From the NCBI GenBank assembly GCA_963832835.1, contig CAWHVD010000001.1, positions 372,001 to 436,000 on the forward strand: DNA of 64,000 nt. The letters run 5' to 3'. Made by a program: the position numbers and the translations under genes. A model generated the notes under the pieces. That model did no database searches, was not told where the DNA came from, and was given only the letters and a program-made list of their open reading frames with translations. Position 1 is the stretch's first letter; every line of letters begins with the position of its first letter. Shown here piece after piece: positions 44,983 to 53,357 of this stretch. The stretch comes from CAVPKN01 sp963832835. Lineage in GTDB: Bacteria; Chlamydiota; Chlamydiia; Chlamydiales; JAAKFR01.

Positions 44983-45359
44983 GGGAGCGCTGCGTCTGGG
45001 GCGTATTCTTCCTGCTCGCTTAGTATTATAGGTGTTTTTTTTGCATCATATATGTTCAAAGCCCTGCGAGCTAATGTAGTAATCATTGCAATTGCAGCTA
45101 GTCCTCCTCCTGAGCCAGCAATAATGGCCGCATTCAGATGCAGGGTGTGGCTTGATAAGTTCCATAACTGTCCAGGTCCGTGGACATTTCCGGCATACAT
45201 CACATAAATAGCAAGACCTGCTAAAGCAATGCTTACCACTGAAAATATTGCTGCTTGTTTTAATGAGGCTGTGGTTAGGGTAGTGTAAATTGTTTTAAAG
45301 ACTGTGTTATTAATAGTTTGGATTTGCTTCTGTGGTTCATCTGGTAATGTTACGGACAT
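44967..45359 (-). CDS. Small Inc-like membrane protein, C-terminus replaced by a MITE
   Basis: 130 residues; AAGGAG lies four bases before the ATG. A short polar N-terminus is followed by two hydrophobic segments (about 36-56 and 75-96) joined by a short loop, the bilobed pattern of chlamydial inclusion-membrane proteins. The last residues GSH and the stop come from family H element copy 2. Removing element and duplicated target (102 bp, in frame) restores an ending PDYYSRLKSR with a stop at 44850. Function is unknown. Confidence 0.65.
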   Translation of the reverse strand: MSVTLPDEPQKQIQTINNTVFKTIYTTLTTASLKQAAIFSVVSIALAGLAIYVMYAGNVHGPGQLWNLSSHTLHLNAAIIAGSGGGLAAIAMITTLARRALNIYDAKKTPIILSEQEEYAPDAALPSGSH

Positions 45360-45420
45360 AGTTGCTCCTTATTTTGATTAGTTTAAAAAAGCATTATATC
45401 ATTAAACTAAATTATTTACA

Positions 45421-45575
45421 ATATAGTTAAGTTAATTGTGGCAGCAAGATTAAAATGTCCCCTAGTTTGGGCAAAATAGAAATGGCCCCTTTCGCATTAA
45501 ATTATACATTTTTTTATTTAAGCAAAGATTAAGGAGCTAAACATTGGATCTTCAAACGGATTTATGGGTTACCTC
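45421..45575 (+). other. Intergenic remnant with IS-end-like motifs
   Basis: Within the 508-base gap before the YidD-like gene, ATGTCCCCT and ATGGCCCCT occur as a spaced pair near 45455-45490, a pattern seen at the ends of some insertion sequences. An RBS-like AAGGAG then precedes a short TTG-started frame (MDLQTDLWVTS) that is cut by repeat C at 45576. This may be a truncated mobile gene. The first part, 45360-45420, is AT-rich and probably holds the promoter of the Inc-like gene. Confidence 0.25.
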
Positions 45576-45796
45576 CTTGTCGCAGCCCTACAGGCTGCTA
45601 ATAAATTTTTTTGTCCTTTAAACCCAGGGCGTTGCCCTGGGCTAGCACTGTCCCAGCCTTTCAGGCTGAGATATAGACCTTCCCTCAGCCTGAAAGGCTG
45701 AAACTGCACAAGCCCAGGGCAACGCCCTGGGTATTCATAATCCGTTTATTGCAGCCTACAGGGCTGCGACAAGCTGGATAGAATTTTAGACATGTG
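45576..45796 (+). repeat. REP-like composite palindrome, family C copy 2
   Basis: The block 45618-45796 is nearly identical to 40895-41073. Here it is further bounded by inverted ends CTTGTCGCAGCCCTACAGGC (45576 on) and the near-complement ending at 45773, which suggests a complete unit of about 198 bp. Confidence 0.88.
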
Positions 45797-45867
45797 GTGC
45801 GATTCTGCGTATCTTGTTTAATTTTTGATATGGGAGGGAGTTGCATAACTCCCTCATGGATAAGTGT

Positions 45868-46269
45868 TTAGCGAACAGGATCGAGTTTGCGGGTCATGCC
45901 GTAATCGTCGGTAATGTCGTAGACCCACATCTCTCCGTTTTCACGCAGCAGCCTGTCACATCCCATTCCGATCCCTTTGAGTACGCCATGTTTTTGGATC
46001 GCTTCAAGAGCATATTGAGAGCTTGTTGGGTAAAAACTACTGCGCGGTCCATCGATGGGTGAGATGTAAACTTGGAAAAAACGGATCATGGAACGGCAAC
46101 TTTTTTGTGCTGCAGTCAACTTAGGTTTCTGATTCTCAACTCTATCTTGCTTGATGTCGACCAATTCGACATCACATCCCCAGGGCATATTTCCTGATTC
46201 TGCAAAATAGGTAGCAGATAATTTACAAGTGATTAAAGACAATGTTAAGATCATTCTAATAGCTTTCAT
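45868..46269 (-). CDS. YidD-like protein with signal peptide
   Basis: 133 residues. After a signal peptide (MKAIRMILTLSLITCKLSAT) and a spacer comes a YidD/DUF37 core: MIRFFQVYISPIDGPRSSFY, PTSSQYALEAIQKHGVLKGI, then CDRLLRENG. Ordinary YidD is a short membrane-associated protein with FYPTCS; here the Cys is Ser and the domain follows an export signal, so it may work in the periplasm. YidD family members assist membrane protein insertion; whether that holds here is uncertain. Confidence 0.8.
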   Translation of the reverse strand: MKAIRMILTLSLITCKLSATYFAESGNMPWGCDVELVDIKQDRVENQKPKLTAAQKSCRSMIRFFQVYISPIDGPRSSFYPTSSQYALEAIQKHGVLKGIGMGCDRLLRENGEMWVYDITDDYGMTRKLDPVR

Positions 46270-46349
46270 AAACGTATGGACGTATATTTAAAAATAACAA
46301 AAATAAACTAAGAAAGTGTGCGTTTTTTCGCGCGGGTCCTCGTGCTGTT

Positions 46350-46760
46350 ATGGCGTTGAAACAGTATATCGAACAGCTTAGCACCGAAATGGGATTAGAA
46401 CAAGCTCTTGAAGCAAAAGAGGATGGTTCATATTCTCTTCACCTTGAGCCTAATATCGATGTGATTTTACGCGAAAATGCGACGATGGGCATCAAGCTCC
46501 AGGCAACACTTGCAGATCTTCCCAAGACACAAACTGAAGAATATTTGCTGAGGGCGATGACTGCCAATTTGTTTGGAAGAGAGACAGGTGAAGCTGCCCT
46601 TGGACTAGATGCAGAGGGTAAAAAAGTGATTTTGGTTGATTTTCTGTCGGAACATGCGACATACCCTACTTTTTATGCACGCATCGAAGAATTTGTGAAT
46701 TATGCTGAAGCTTGGACGCGCGAAACGTTGGATTTTGAACAGAGTAATGATCAAGAATAG
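46350..46760 (+). CDS. CesT-type T3S chaperone (CT663-like)
   Basis: A 136-residue acidic protein with the fold pattern of class I T3S chaperones (LHLEPNIDVILRENATMGIK; LLRAMTANLFGRETGEAALG; FYARIEEFVNYAEAW). It is the first gene of the second T3S cluster and lies 2 bases before sctD. Chlamydia has CT663 here; from memory, that protein has been reported to bind RNA polymerase and the major sigma factor and to inhibit transcription. If conserved, this protein could link secretion state to transcription. No clear RBS is seen. Confidence 0.8.
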   Translation: MALKQYIEQLSTEMGLEQALEAKEDGSYSLHLEPNIDVILRENATMGIKLQATLADLPKTQTEEYLLRAMTANLFGRETGEAALGLDAEGKKVILVDFLSEHATYPTFYARIEEFVNYAEAWTRETLDFEQSNDQE

Positions 46761-46762
46761 GA

Positions 46763-48757
46763 ATGACCATGGGAGCTGAATTCATCGCCGAAAAGGGGGT
46801 CTTAAAAGGACTGATCCTTTCACTTGAAAGTGGCGAAGAATGGACGATAGGAAGAGATCCGGATCTATGCACAATCGTGATTGAGGATCCGAAGGCATCT
46901 CGTTTGCATGCACGTGTGCGCAAAACAGATGCGGGCTATTCGATCGAAAATTTAAGCACTACCGACCCTCTATTGCTCAATGGTCAGCCCATCAAAGCTC
47001 CTACCATCCTCACAGATGATGATGAGATCCAAATCGGCACCTCCATCTTCCGTTTTTATCCGGAGGGGGCTCCTGTTGACTATGCGTTTGAGTCTGAGTC
47101 TGAGTATGAGGAAGAAGAAGAGATCCAAGCTCAAACCGAAGACCGCCCTCTCAATGAACCACAGGGGCGCTCTGAAGAAAATGAAGAGCCCTCAGAATCT
47201 CTAGAGGAAGAGGTTTTTGGATCGCAAGTGCCCTCTTTTGATCAAAATCCAGAAGAAGAGCCAGAAGAAGAGCATCTGCATGACACTCTTTTTGAAGAGT
47301 CCGAAGTGCCCCAGATGAGAATCGATTTGACACAGACAACCCGCTTTATCCTTAAAGTAATTGCGGGTCCTAATACGGGTGCTGAATTTGCGCTTGATGT
47401 CGATCGCTACTATCTCATCGGAACAGATACCGCGAGTTGTGATATCGTGTTTAATGACCTGAGCGTGTCACGAGAACATGCCAGTTTAGCTGTGAACAAA
47501 GAAGGGATCGTTACGATTCAGGATCTGGGCTCGCGCAATGGTGTGATTGTCGATAAGGAACGGATCACAGGGACTCGCGTTTTGACTGCCAATTCGGTTG
47601 TGGCTCTGGGGACATCGGCTTTTTTACTCATCGATCGGGAGGCCCCTTCTGAAACGATTGCGGCTCCCCTATTTGAAACACACGGTGAAGAAGAAGAGCA
47701 GGGGGAGATACCTGTAGAGGAAGAGTTTGAAGAATCAGTAGGACCCGTGGTGTCCCCAGTTCCCTCCAAATACAGGCTGTCCCCCGGTACATTGGTGCTC
47801 GCTTTGATCATTGGGGGATTGTCCGTCTTATTTGGGATTGGCTTAGTTTCGCTTTTCCAAACTCACGAAGTAGGAGTAGAGCGTAAAGACAATCTTGCTG
47901 AAATTCAGGCGATTGTGAAAAATTATCCCGCGGTGCGCTTTACCTACAGCCCTACGAATGGTAAATTGTTTTTGCTGGGGCATGTCAGCAATGGCGTGGA
48001 GCACAATGAGCTGCTCTATCAACTGCGCGGCTTAAGTTTCCTAAGAGGAGTCGATGATAACATCGTTAATGATGAGGCCGTGTGGCAGGAGATGAATATC
48101 CTTCTGTCCAAGCATCCTGAATTTAAGGGGGTGAGTATGCACTCTCCTGTGGCGGGGGGTTTTGTGGTCAGTGGCTATTTACAAAATGAAAGCCAAGCCT
48201 CGGCTTTGAGCGATTATCTCAATGTGAATTTTAACTACCTAGATATCCTTCAGAATCGAGTGATCGTGGAAGCCTCTGTTCTAGAAGATGTTTTAAGTCG
48301 CCTGATGCAGGGTGGATTTGATGCAGTCTTGCCTACCTTAAGCAACGGTGATTTGCAATTGACAGGCTATGTTCCTTCCAACCAATTGGCGGCCTACAAT
48401 AAGATGCTCGATACCCTGAAACAGATTCGGGGTATCCGTATGGTCCGTAATTTTGTGGTGACCGTTACGCCCGATCTAGAGGCTGTCATCGATCTGAACC
48501 GAGGGAAGTATGGGACCGGAAGAATTGGCTTAGGTAAGACGTCTTTGGAAAAAACGGCGCGCTACCACGTGACCGGATATTCGAAACATGGCGATGTGAA
48601 TGTGAACGTTGTGATCAACGGAAGAATTCTGACTCGTGGTGACTGTTTAGACGGTTATACGATCACGAGTATCCAACCTCATGCAGTGTTTTTGGAGAAA
48701 GAGGGGTTGAAATATAAAATCGAATACAATACATGCAACTCTTTTAGAGGGGAGTGA
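46763..48757 (+). CDS. sctD: T3S inner-ring protein SctD with two FHA domains
   Basis: 664 residues. A first FHA domain (about 20-95: WTIGRDPDLCTIVIEDPKAS, RLHARV) and a second (about 190-285: YYLIGTDTASCDIVF, SVSREHASL, GSRNGVIVDKERI) are separated by a highly acidic linker. A single membrane helix follows (about 340-365, LVLALIIGGLSVLFGIG), then periplasmic BON-like ring domains. Chlamydial SctD (CdsD) has the same double-FHA architecture. FHA domains bind phospho-Thr, which suits the kinase gene pkn5 in the same operon. Alternative start two codons later. Confidence 0.93.
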   Translation: MTMGAEFIAEKGVLKGLILSLESGEEWTIGRDPDLCTIVIEDPKASRLHARVRKTDAGYSIENLSTTDPLLLNGQPIKAPTILTDDDEIQIGTSIFRFYPEGAPVDYAFESESEYEEEEEIQAQTEDRPLNEPQGRSEENEEPSESLEEEVFGSQVPSFDQNPEEEPEEEHLHDTLFEESEVPQMRIDLTQTTRFILKVIAGPNTGAEFALDVDRYYLIGTDTASCDIVFNDLSVSREHASLAVNKEGIVTIQDLGSRNGVIVDKERITGTRVLTANSVVALGTSAFLLIDREAPSETIAAPLFETHGEEEEQGEIPVEEEFEESVGPVVSPVPSKYRLSPGTLVLALIIGGLSVLFGIGLVSLFQTHEVGVERKDNLAEIQAIVKNYPAVRFTYSPTNGKLFLLGHVSNGVEHNELLYQLRGLSFLRGVDDNIVNDEAVWQEMNILLSKHPEFKGVSMHSPVAGGFVVSGYLQNESQASALSDYLNVNFNYLDILQNRVIVEASVLEDVLSRLMQGGFDAVLPTLSNGDLQLTGYVPSNQLAAYNKMLDTLKQIRGIRMVRNFVVTVTPDLEAVIDLNRGKYGTGRIGLGKTSLEKTARYHVTGYSKHGDVNVNVVINGRILTRGDCLDGYTITSIQPHAVFLEKEGLKYKIEYNTCNSFRGE

Positions 48758-48763
48758 TTGATT

Positions 48764-49012
48764 ATGTTTGGAATGGGAAGCGACAAAAAAAAGAAACCAG
48801 TGGCCGATTATTCTTTCGACTTAGAAGAAGATCTGAAAGATCCCGGCAAACTGCGCGCAATGAAAGAGCAGGTCGAAGAGAGAATTACACAACTCAAAAC
48901 GATGCTGCGTCAAGGAGAGGACAAAAAAGTTTTTGATGAAGCTCAGACTCTTCTACATGGCTATTTGGCAGTTCAAAAAGTCATCCAACGCGTCAACCGT
49001 AAAATGTTTTAA
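48764..49012 (+). CDS. SctE-like needle chaperone (CT665-like)
   Basis: 82 residues from the ATG at 48764, after GAGGGGAG. A small charged helical protein (FDLEEDLKDPGKLRAMKEQV; VEERITQLKTMLRQGEDKKV). It lies directly before the needle gene, the place of the needle co-chaperone SctE (CdsE in Chlamydia). Function is inferred mainly from order, size and helical character. Confidence 0.8.
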   Translation: MFGMGSDKKKKPVADYSFDLEEDLKDPGKLRAMKEQVEERITQLKTMLRQGEDKKVFDEAQTLLHGYLAVQKVIQRVNRKMF

Positions 49013-49026
49013 TTTAGGAGAGAAAA

Positions 49027-49287
49027 ATGCCACAGGGAAGCTCAGGAAGCGCAGGCTCATTTAATTTTGCCGAAATGTTGTCGGGATTGAACCGGTATGT
49101 CCAATCCGTGCAATCATACTTATCACAACTCGAACAAGCGACAGGTGGTACGGTTAATTTAGCTACCATGTTCAACATGCAGTTTCACATGCAGATTATG
49201 TCACAGTATATTGAAGCTGTATCTAACACCCTTAGCGCCGTGAACAACGAGATGGTCACGATGGCCCGCGCTACAAAAGGTCAATAA
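49027..49287 (+). CDS. sctF: T3S needle subunit SctF
   Basis: 86 residues, typical length of needle subunits, with AGGAGAG before the ATG. A Gly/Ser-rich start (MPQGSSGSAGSFNFAEMLSG) is followed by two helices. It is flanked by the small chaperone genes that bind needle monomers in other systems, so the three probably act together. It polymerises into the extracellular needle. Confidence 0.88.
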   Translation: MPQGSSGSAGSFNFAEMLSGLNRYVQSVQSYLSQLEQATGGTVNLATMFNMQFHMQIMSQYIEAVSNTLSAVNNEMVTMARATKGQ

Positions 49288-49314
49288 TTTAACCCAGAGT
49301 AAGAGGAGTAAAAT

Positions 49315-49767
49315 ATGGCTAAGCTTGAAGATTTTAAGGAAGACATTGCCCTCCTGGTGGAGTCAGGGCTTGTCGCGATCAAGCAAGGGGACGAAGAGAG
49401 CGCAAAAAAGCTCTTCAACGCTGTTGGCATTTTGGATCCCAAAAATTTGGCTAAAAAAATGGGTTTTGGGCTCATTGCGCTGCACAAAATGGACATTCCT
49501 ACTGCCCAGAAAAATTTCAGCGAAATCCTTGAGGAGGAGAAGACCAATTGGCGTGCTCAAGCCTTTTTGGCATTTTCGTGTATCCTTTCCGTATTGCAAG
49601 ATGGTTCTAATGATGTGAAGATCGAGGCGTTACGTAAAGGTGCCGAGCTCTCGCAGGAAGTATTAGATAACTGTGATGTACCGTCTACTTGTCAACTTGC
49701 CCAGTCTTTGTTGGATTGGGAAAAAGAGCTTGTGGAAAAAGTAGGTACACGCGGTCCCGTTGTTTAA
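49315..49767 (+). CDS. SctG-like needle chaperone (CT667-like)
   Basis: A 150-residue helical, TPR-like protein (VAIKQGDEESAKKLFNAVGI; PTAQKNFSEILEEEKTNWRA). GAGGAG lies eight bases upstream of the ATG. Position after the needle gene corresponds to Chlamydia CT667 (CdsG), the second needle chaperone. TPR needle chaperones hold the amphipathic helix of SctF in the cytoplasm. Confidence 0.82.
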   Translation: MAKLEDFKEDIALLVESGLVAIKQGDEESAKKLFNAVGILDPKNLAKKMGFGLIALHKMDIPTAQKNFSEILEEEKTNWRAQAFLAFSCILSVLQDGSNDVKIEALRKGAELSQEVLDNCDVPSTCQLAQSLLDWEKELVEKVGTRGPVV

Positions 49768-49799
49768 AAAAAAGATGGATTAAAAACAGAAGGAAAAAA

Positions 49800-50450
49800 A
49801 TGGTAGACAATCCGATTTCTACACCCGGAGCGGCACGTCCTGAGCCAGTGTCCCCTAATGAGCCAAAACCAGGTTTGGGCATGGATGATGGACGTCTTGA
49901 GCAAAAACCCTTTACATTAGGGCCTGAGGGGCAAAATGTTATTGCAGAGCCGCAATCGACGCATCCCTCCCCTATGGAATTGGCAGGTGATACAGCGCGT
50001 AACCAAGCTCCTTTGGCTCCAGAAGAGTTGAATGAGCAACTGGTGAAGCTCCAAGATAAGTTGGGTAATGTCAAAAATAGATTGGAAGATACCAAAGTCA
50101 CCGACAACCTCACTGCCGATCACTACAGCGCGATGCAAAAAGTAGCCCAGAAGATGAATCCTGATATGCAAACGATTGCCAAAAACTCGAATGGCCAGTT
50201 TGAGCCTCCGGAGCAAAAGCCTGGGCAGAGTGGGACGGTGGAATATATTTCTCAGTGGTTGAACGGAGCGCAAGGGACTTTGGGCGGCGCGCTCAATTAC
50301 CTGCAAAACACCGAAAAGCCCGATATTACCTCATACTTCAAATTGCAGTATGCGGTGCAAAGAGCGACCCAAAGAGGGGAACTATTTGCGAGTATCATAG
50401 GCTCTTCAGTGTCGGGAATTAAAACCATTATGAGTACCCAGCTAGGCTAA
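49800..50450 (+). CDS. CT668-like T3S operon protein
   Basis: 216 residues from the ATG at 49800 (AAGGA seven bases upstream); the upstream open frame to 49689 overlaps the previous gene and is rejected. A Pro-rich N-terminal 75 residues are followed by a helical region (LNEQLVKLQDKLGNVKNRLE). It may be a secreted or gating component; Chlamydia CT668 holds the same place and I know no firm function for it. Its stop is 1 base before the sctN ATG. Confidence 0.75.
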   Translation: MVDNPISTPGAARPEPVSPNEPKPGLGMDDGRLEQKPFTLGPEGQNVIAEPQSTHPSPMELAGDTARNQAPLAPEELNEQLVKLQDKLGNVKNRLEDTKVTDNLTADHYSAMQKVAQKMNPDMQTIAKNSNGQFEPPEQKPGQSGTVEYISQWLNGAQGTLGGALNYLQNTEKPDITSYFKLQYAVQRATQRGELFASIIGSSVSGIKTIMSTQLG

Positions 50451-50451
50451 T

Positions 50452-51777
50452 ATGAAAGAGCCATCAGCAGACTTCGAAAAATTGATCACCAGCTTAGAGG
50501 ATGTGCAACTCACCACCATGATGGGGCGCATTACAGAAGTGGTCGGTATGCTCATCAAGGCCGTTGTGCCCCAGGTGCGCATTGGAGAGGTCTGTCTAGT
50601 AAAGAGGCAATCGCTTCCTCCTTTAATGACCGAAGTCGTAGGTTTTACACAGGAAGAGGTTCTGTTATCTCCTTTGGGTGAAATGACAGGCGTAGGGCCC
50701 TCATCTGAGGTCATACCTACACGTCTTGCTCTTCATATCAAAGTGGGACCTGAACTTTTGGGTAGGGTGCTGAACGGTTTGGGCGAGCCCCTTGACATCG
50801 ATACAAAAGGGCCTCTCAAAACCACTGAAACCTATCCTATCTTTAGAGCTCCTCCTGATCCCTTGAAGAGACAGCGGATTGAAGAGCCCCTGTCTACCGG
50901 CGTCCGTTGCATTGATGGCTTCCTCACATGTGGCCGAGGTCAAAGGATTGGCATTTTTGCAGGGGCAGGTGTAGGAAAATCGACCCTTTTGGGAATGATT
51001 GCCCGCTACGCTACGGCGGATATCAACGTGATTGCACTCATCGGAGAGCGAGGACGTGAAGTGCGCGAATTCATCGAAAAAGATTTGGGTGAAGAGGGCC
51101 TTAGTAGGTCTGTGATTATTGTCTCGACCTCAGATCAAGCTTCGCAGCTTAGGCTCAACGCGGCGTATGTGGGTACTGCGATTGCCGAATATTTCCGTGA
51201 CCAGGGTAAAACCGTAATCTTGATGATGGATTCGGTAACCCGTTTTGCGAGGGCTTTAAGGGAAATTGGGCTTGCAGCAGGCGAGCCACCAGCGCGTGCC
51301 GGCTATACCCCTTCTGTTTTTTCTACTTTACCGCGTCTTCTGGAAAGATCGGGCAACTCCGATGTAGGATCCATTACGGCTTTCTATACCGTCTTGGTGG
51401 CAGGCGATGACATGAACGAGCCTATTGCAGATGAGGTGAAGTCCATCTTGGATGGACACATCATCCTCTCTAATGCCCTGGCTCAAGCCTATCACTACCC
51501 GGCCATCGACGTTTTGGCCTCCATTAGCCGTTTGTTGACCGAAGTAGCTAAGCCCGATCAACTGAAGCTTGTCAGTAAAGGGCGCGAGGTGCTAGCCCAC
51601 TACCGGAAAAATGAGATGCTGATCCGCATTGGTGAGTATAAAAGAGGATCGGACAGGGATGCCGACTACGCGATCGACCATATCGATAAACTCAACCGCT
51701 TTCTCAAACAGACAATCGAGGAAAAAACGACATTTGAAGAGACGCTCCAGCAGATGCGCGCATTGTTTAAAACATGA
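50452..51777 (+). CDS. sctN: T3S ATPase SctN
   Basis: 441 residues. It has the F1-like ATPase core with GIFAGAGVGKSTLLGMIARY (Walker A), IGERGREVREF, VILMMDSVTRFARALREIGL (Walker B) and PARAGYTPSVFSTLPRLLER. It unfolds and releases substrates from chaperones at the export gate. It sits directly after the CT668-like gene and overlaps sctO by 4 bases. Confidence 0.97.
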   Translation: MKEPSADFEKLITSLEDVQLTTMMGRITEVVGMLIKAVVPQVRIGEVCLVKRQSLPPLMTEVVGFTQEEVLLSPLGEMTGVGPSSEVIPTRLALHIKVGPELLGRVLNGLGEPLDIDTKGPLKTTETYPIFRAPPDPLKRQRIEEPLSTGVRCIDGFLTCGRGQRIGIFAGAGVGKSTLLGMIARYATADINVIALIGERGREVREFIEKDLGEEGLSRSVIIVSTSDQASQLRLNAAYVGTAIAEYFRDQGKTVILMMDSVTRFARALREIGLAAGEPPARAGYTPSVFSTLPRLLERSGNSDVGSITAFYTVLVAGDDMNEPIADEVKSILDGHIILSNALAQAYHYPAIDVLASISRLLTEVAKPDQLKLVSKGREVLAHYRKNEMLIRIGEYKRGSDRDADYAIDHIDKLNRFLKQTIEEKTTFEETLQQMRALFKT

Positions 51778-52274
51778 AAATCAAATACCCCTTAGAACAA
51801 GTGCTCGCAGTCAAAAAAGACCGCGTTGAGAAAGCTGAGAGAGTTGTTGAAGAAAAAAAAAGAGCCCTACAAGTAGAGGAAGAAAAACTCAAAAAAGTTG
51901 AGGAAGAGCGCAATAAAGTTTTGCAGCACCATAATGACAAGCTCACGCAGCTTAGAAAAGTGCTTGATGAGGGAACGACCAGCGATGAAGTGATTCAGAT
52001 GAAGGTTTACCTCAAGGTAGTGAAAGAAAAACTCGTTAAAGAAGAAGAAAAAGTCAAAGTACAAAAAGAGCAAGTGCGAGTAGCCGAGCGTAATCTAGAA
52101 GAGGCTCGCAGGGAATTGAAGAAAAAACGGCTCGAAGAAGAAAAAATCACGCTGCATAAGGAACAATGGGTCAAAGAGGCCCGTAAAGAATTCGAGCAAC
52201 AGGAAGCTAAAGAGCAAGATGAGATTGGACAAGTGCTCCACGAAGCGCATAAAAAAAAGAGGATGAGAGAATGA
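51774..52274 (+). CDS. sctO: T3S stalk protein SctO
   Basis: 166 residues, almost entirely coiled coil and very rich in Lys and Glu (KKDRVEKAERVVEEKKRALQ; LVKEEEKVKVQKEQVRVAER). Size, composition and place between sctN and sctP define SctO/YscO/FliJ-like stalks that insert in the ATPase ring. ATGA overlap with sctN at the start and with sctP at the end. Confidence 0.9.
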   Translation: MKIKYPLEQVLAVKKDRVEKAERVVEEKKRALQVEEEKLKKVEEERNKVLQHHNDKLTQLRKVLDEGTTSDEVIQMKVYLKVVKEKLVKEEEKVKVQKEQVRVAERNLEEARRELKKKRLEEEKITLHKEQWVKEARKEFEQQEAKEQDEIGQVLHEAHKKKRMRE

Positions 52275-52975
52275 GTGTTCCCCCAGCAGGACGGCGTCCG
52301 TCTAGTACGCCCTCTTCAAAAAATAACCCAGACGATACTAAAGAGAGCCAAAGACCCTTCCAGATGCCTGGTCGCAAAGAAAAAGCCCAAGAACAGGAAG
52401 AAAAAAAGAAGGGGCTGTTTGAATTGGCGCAGGAGGATATGGGTGTCCAGGCAAAACAGCAAGGCCTGCAACAGAGCATTAAGTCAGAAGAGATAGAGCC
52501 AGGTCTTACAGCAGTGACAGGAACTGCTGCTGCAGCGCAGGTAACCCAAGTAGGGCAATTGATCCAAAAAATGGTTGAGACCATGCATGTGGGACAAGTA
52601 GGTGGTAAAGACTTTGCAAGCGTCGATCTCAAAACAAGTGCTGATGTGCCCCAAGCTTTTGCCGGAAGTAATTTAACCATTTCCTACGAGACCAATAATC
52701 TCACGATCCACTTCGATAATTTTATGACCCCCCAGCAGCAAAATACAGCGATTAACCTGGTGGAGCAAAACAAAGAACAGCTGTTGCAAATGGTGGAAGC
52801 CTTGGGTGCCAAAAACATTCAGATAGCGGAGCTCTCGATTGGAACGCACGTTGTGGCTCTACCTAGGCAGACTGGCCTCCCAGCACCTTTTCAGCCCCTC
52901 CTCACGGCTGAAACGGAGAGTACACGCCAGGAAGACCAAGGATACAAAGAACGCGAACAAGGTGATCCCGAATAA
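52271..52975 (+). CDS. sctP: T3S needle-length regulator SctP
   Basis: 234 residues. The N-terminal half is polar, Pro/Lys/Glu/Gln-rich and probably disordered; the C-terminal part (about 130-200) is a compact domain (NLTISYETNNLTIHFDNFMT; QQQNTAINLVEQNKEQLLQM). Assignment rests on position between sctO and sctQ and on this architecture, which is that of ruler/switch proteins. The gene after it is separated by nested mobile elements, although in Chlamydia sctP and sctQ are adjacent. Confidence 0.82.
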   Translation: MSVPPAGRRPSSTPSSKNNPDDTKESQRPFQMPGRKEKAQEQEEKKKGLFELAQEDMGVQAKQQGLQQSIKSEEIEPGLTAVTGTAAAAQVTQVGQLIQKMVETMHVGQVGGKDFASVDLKTSADVPQAFAGSNLTISYETNNLTIHFDNFMTPQQQNTAINLVEQNKEQLLQMVEALGAKNIQIAELSIGTHVVALPRQTGLPAPFQPLLTAETESTRQEDQGYKEREQGDPE

Positions 52976-53034
52976 CCAGGGTAAGCCAGAATACAAGGGG
53001 CGAACCTAAATAACTGGGCGCACCTGAATAAAAT

Positions 53035-53314
53035 GTAACTATTCAGGTAGCCCATCTTATTGGTTATACCATTTCCAGAAAATAAAGCCATGAAGTGGCA
53101 CTGGGTAACATGACAGATTTGGATGATCGTTTCGAATTCTATGTTTTTGCACCTAAGCGAGAAAGGATCGTGCAAAAATGGCGTGTGATACAGTGCCAAT
53201 TTGTGACTTTATTTGCTGCAAATGGTATTAATAGTCTACCTGTGGTGACTATCCACTCCCGCCTTGATGAAGTATCTCTCTCCTAGAGTGCTCTGGCGGC
53301 TCGTGAATAGTCAC
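53035..53314 (+). mobile_element. MITE-like family A, copy 4, split by a family B copy
   Basis: Left piece 53035-53066 and right piece 53231-53314 together make a 116-bp family A element; a perfect 8-bp direct repeat AATAAAAT (53027-53034 and 53315-53322) flanks the whole. The middle is family B copy 5 with its duplicated TTA. Elements thus fill 52976-53357 except for short flanks; the first 50 bases after sctP contain nothing I recognise. Confidence 0.93.
53067..53227 (+). mobile_element. MITE-like family B, copy 5, nested in family A
   Basis: 161 bp in plus orientation, flanked by TTA (53064-53066 and 53228-53230). The corresponding uninterrupted site is present in the family A copy at 60746-60860 (GGTTA followed directly by AAAGCCTCTCTGTGG). 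The right end is a variant, TTTGCTGCAAATGGTA. Confidence 0.93.
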
Positions 53315-53357
53315 AATAAAATTCACGAAAACCATCGACTCGGATATAGTGCGACAT

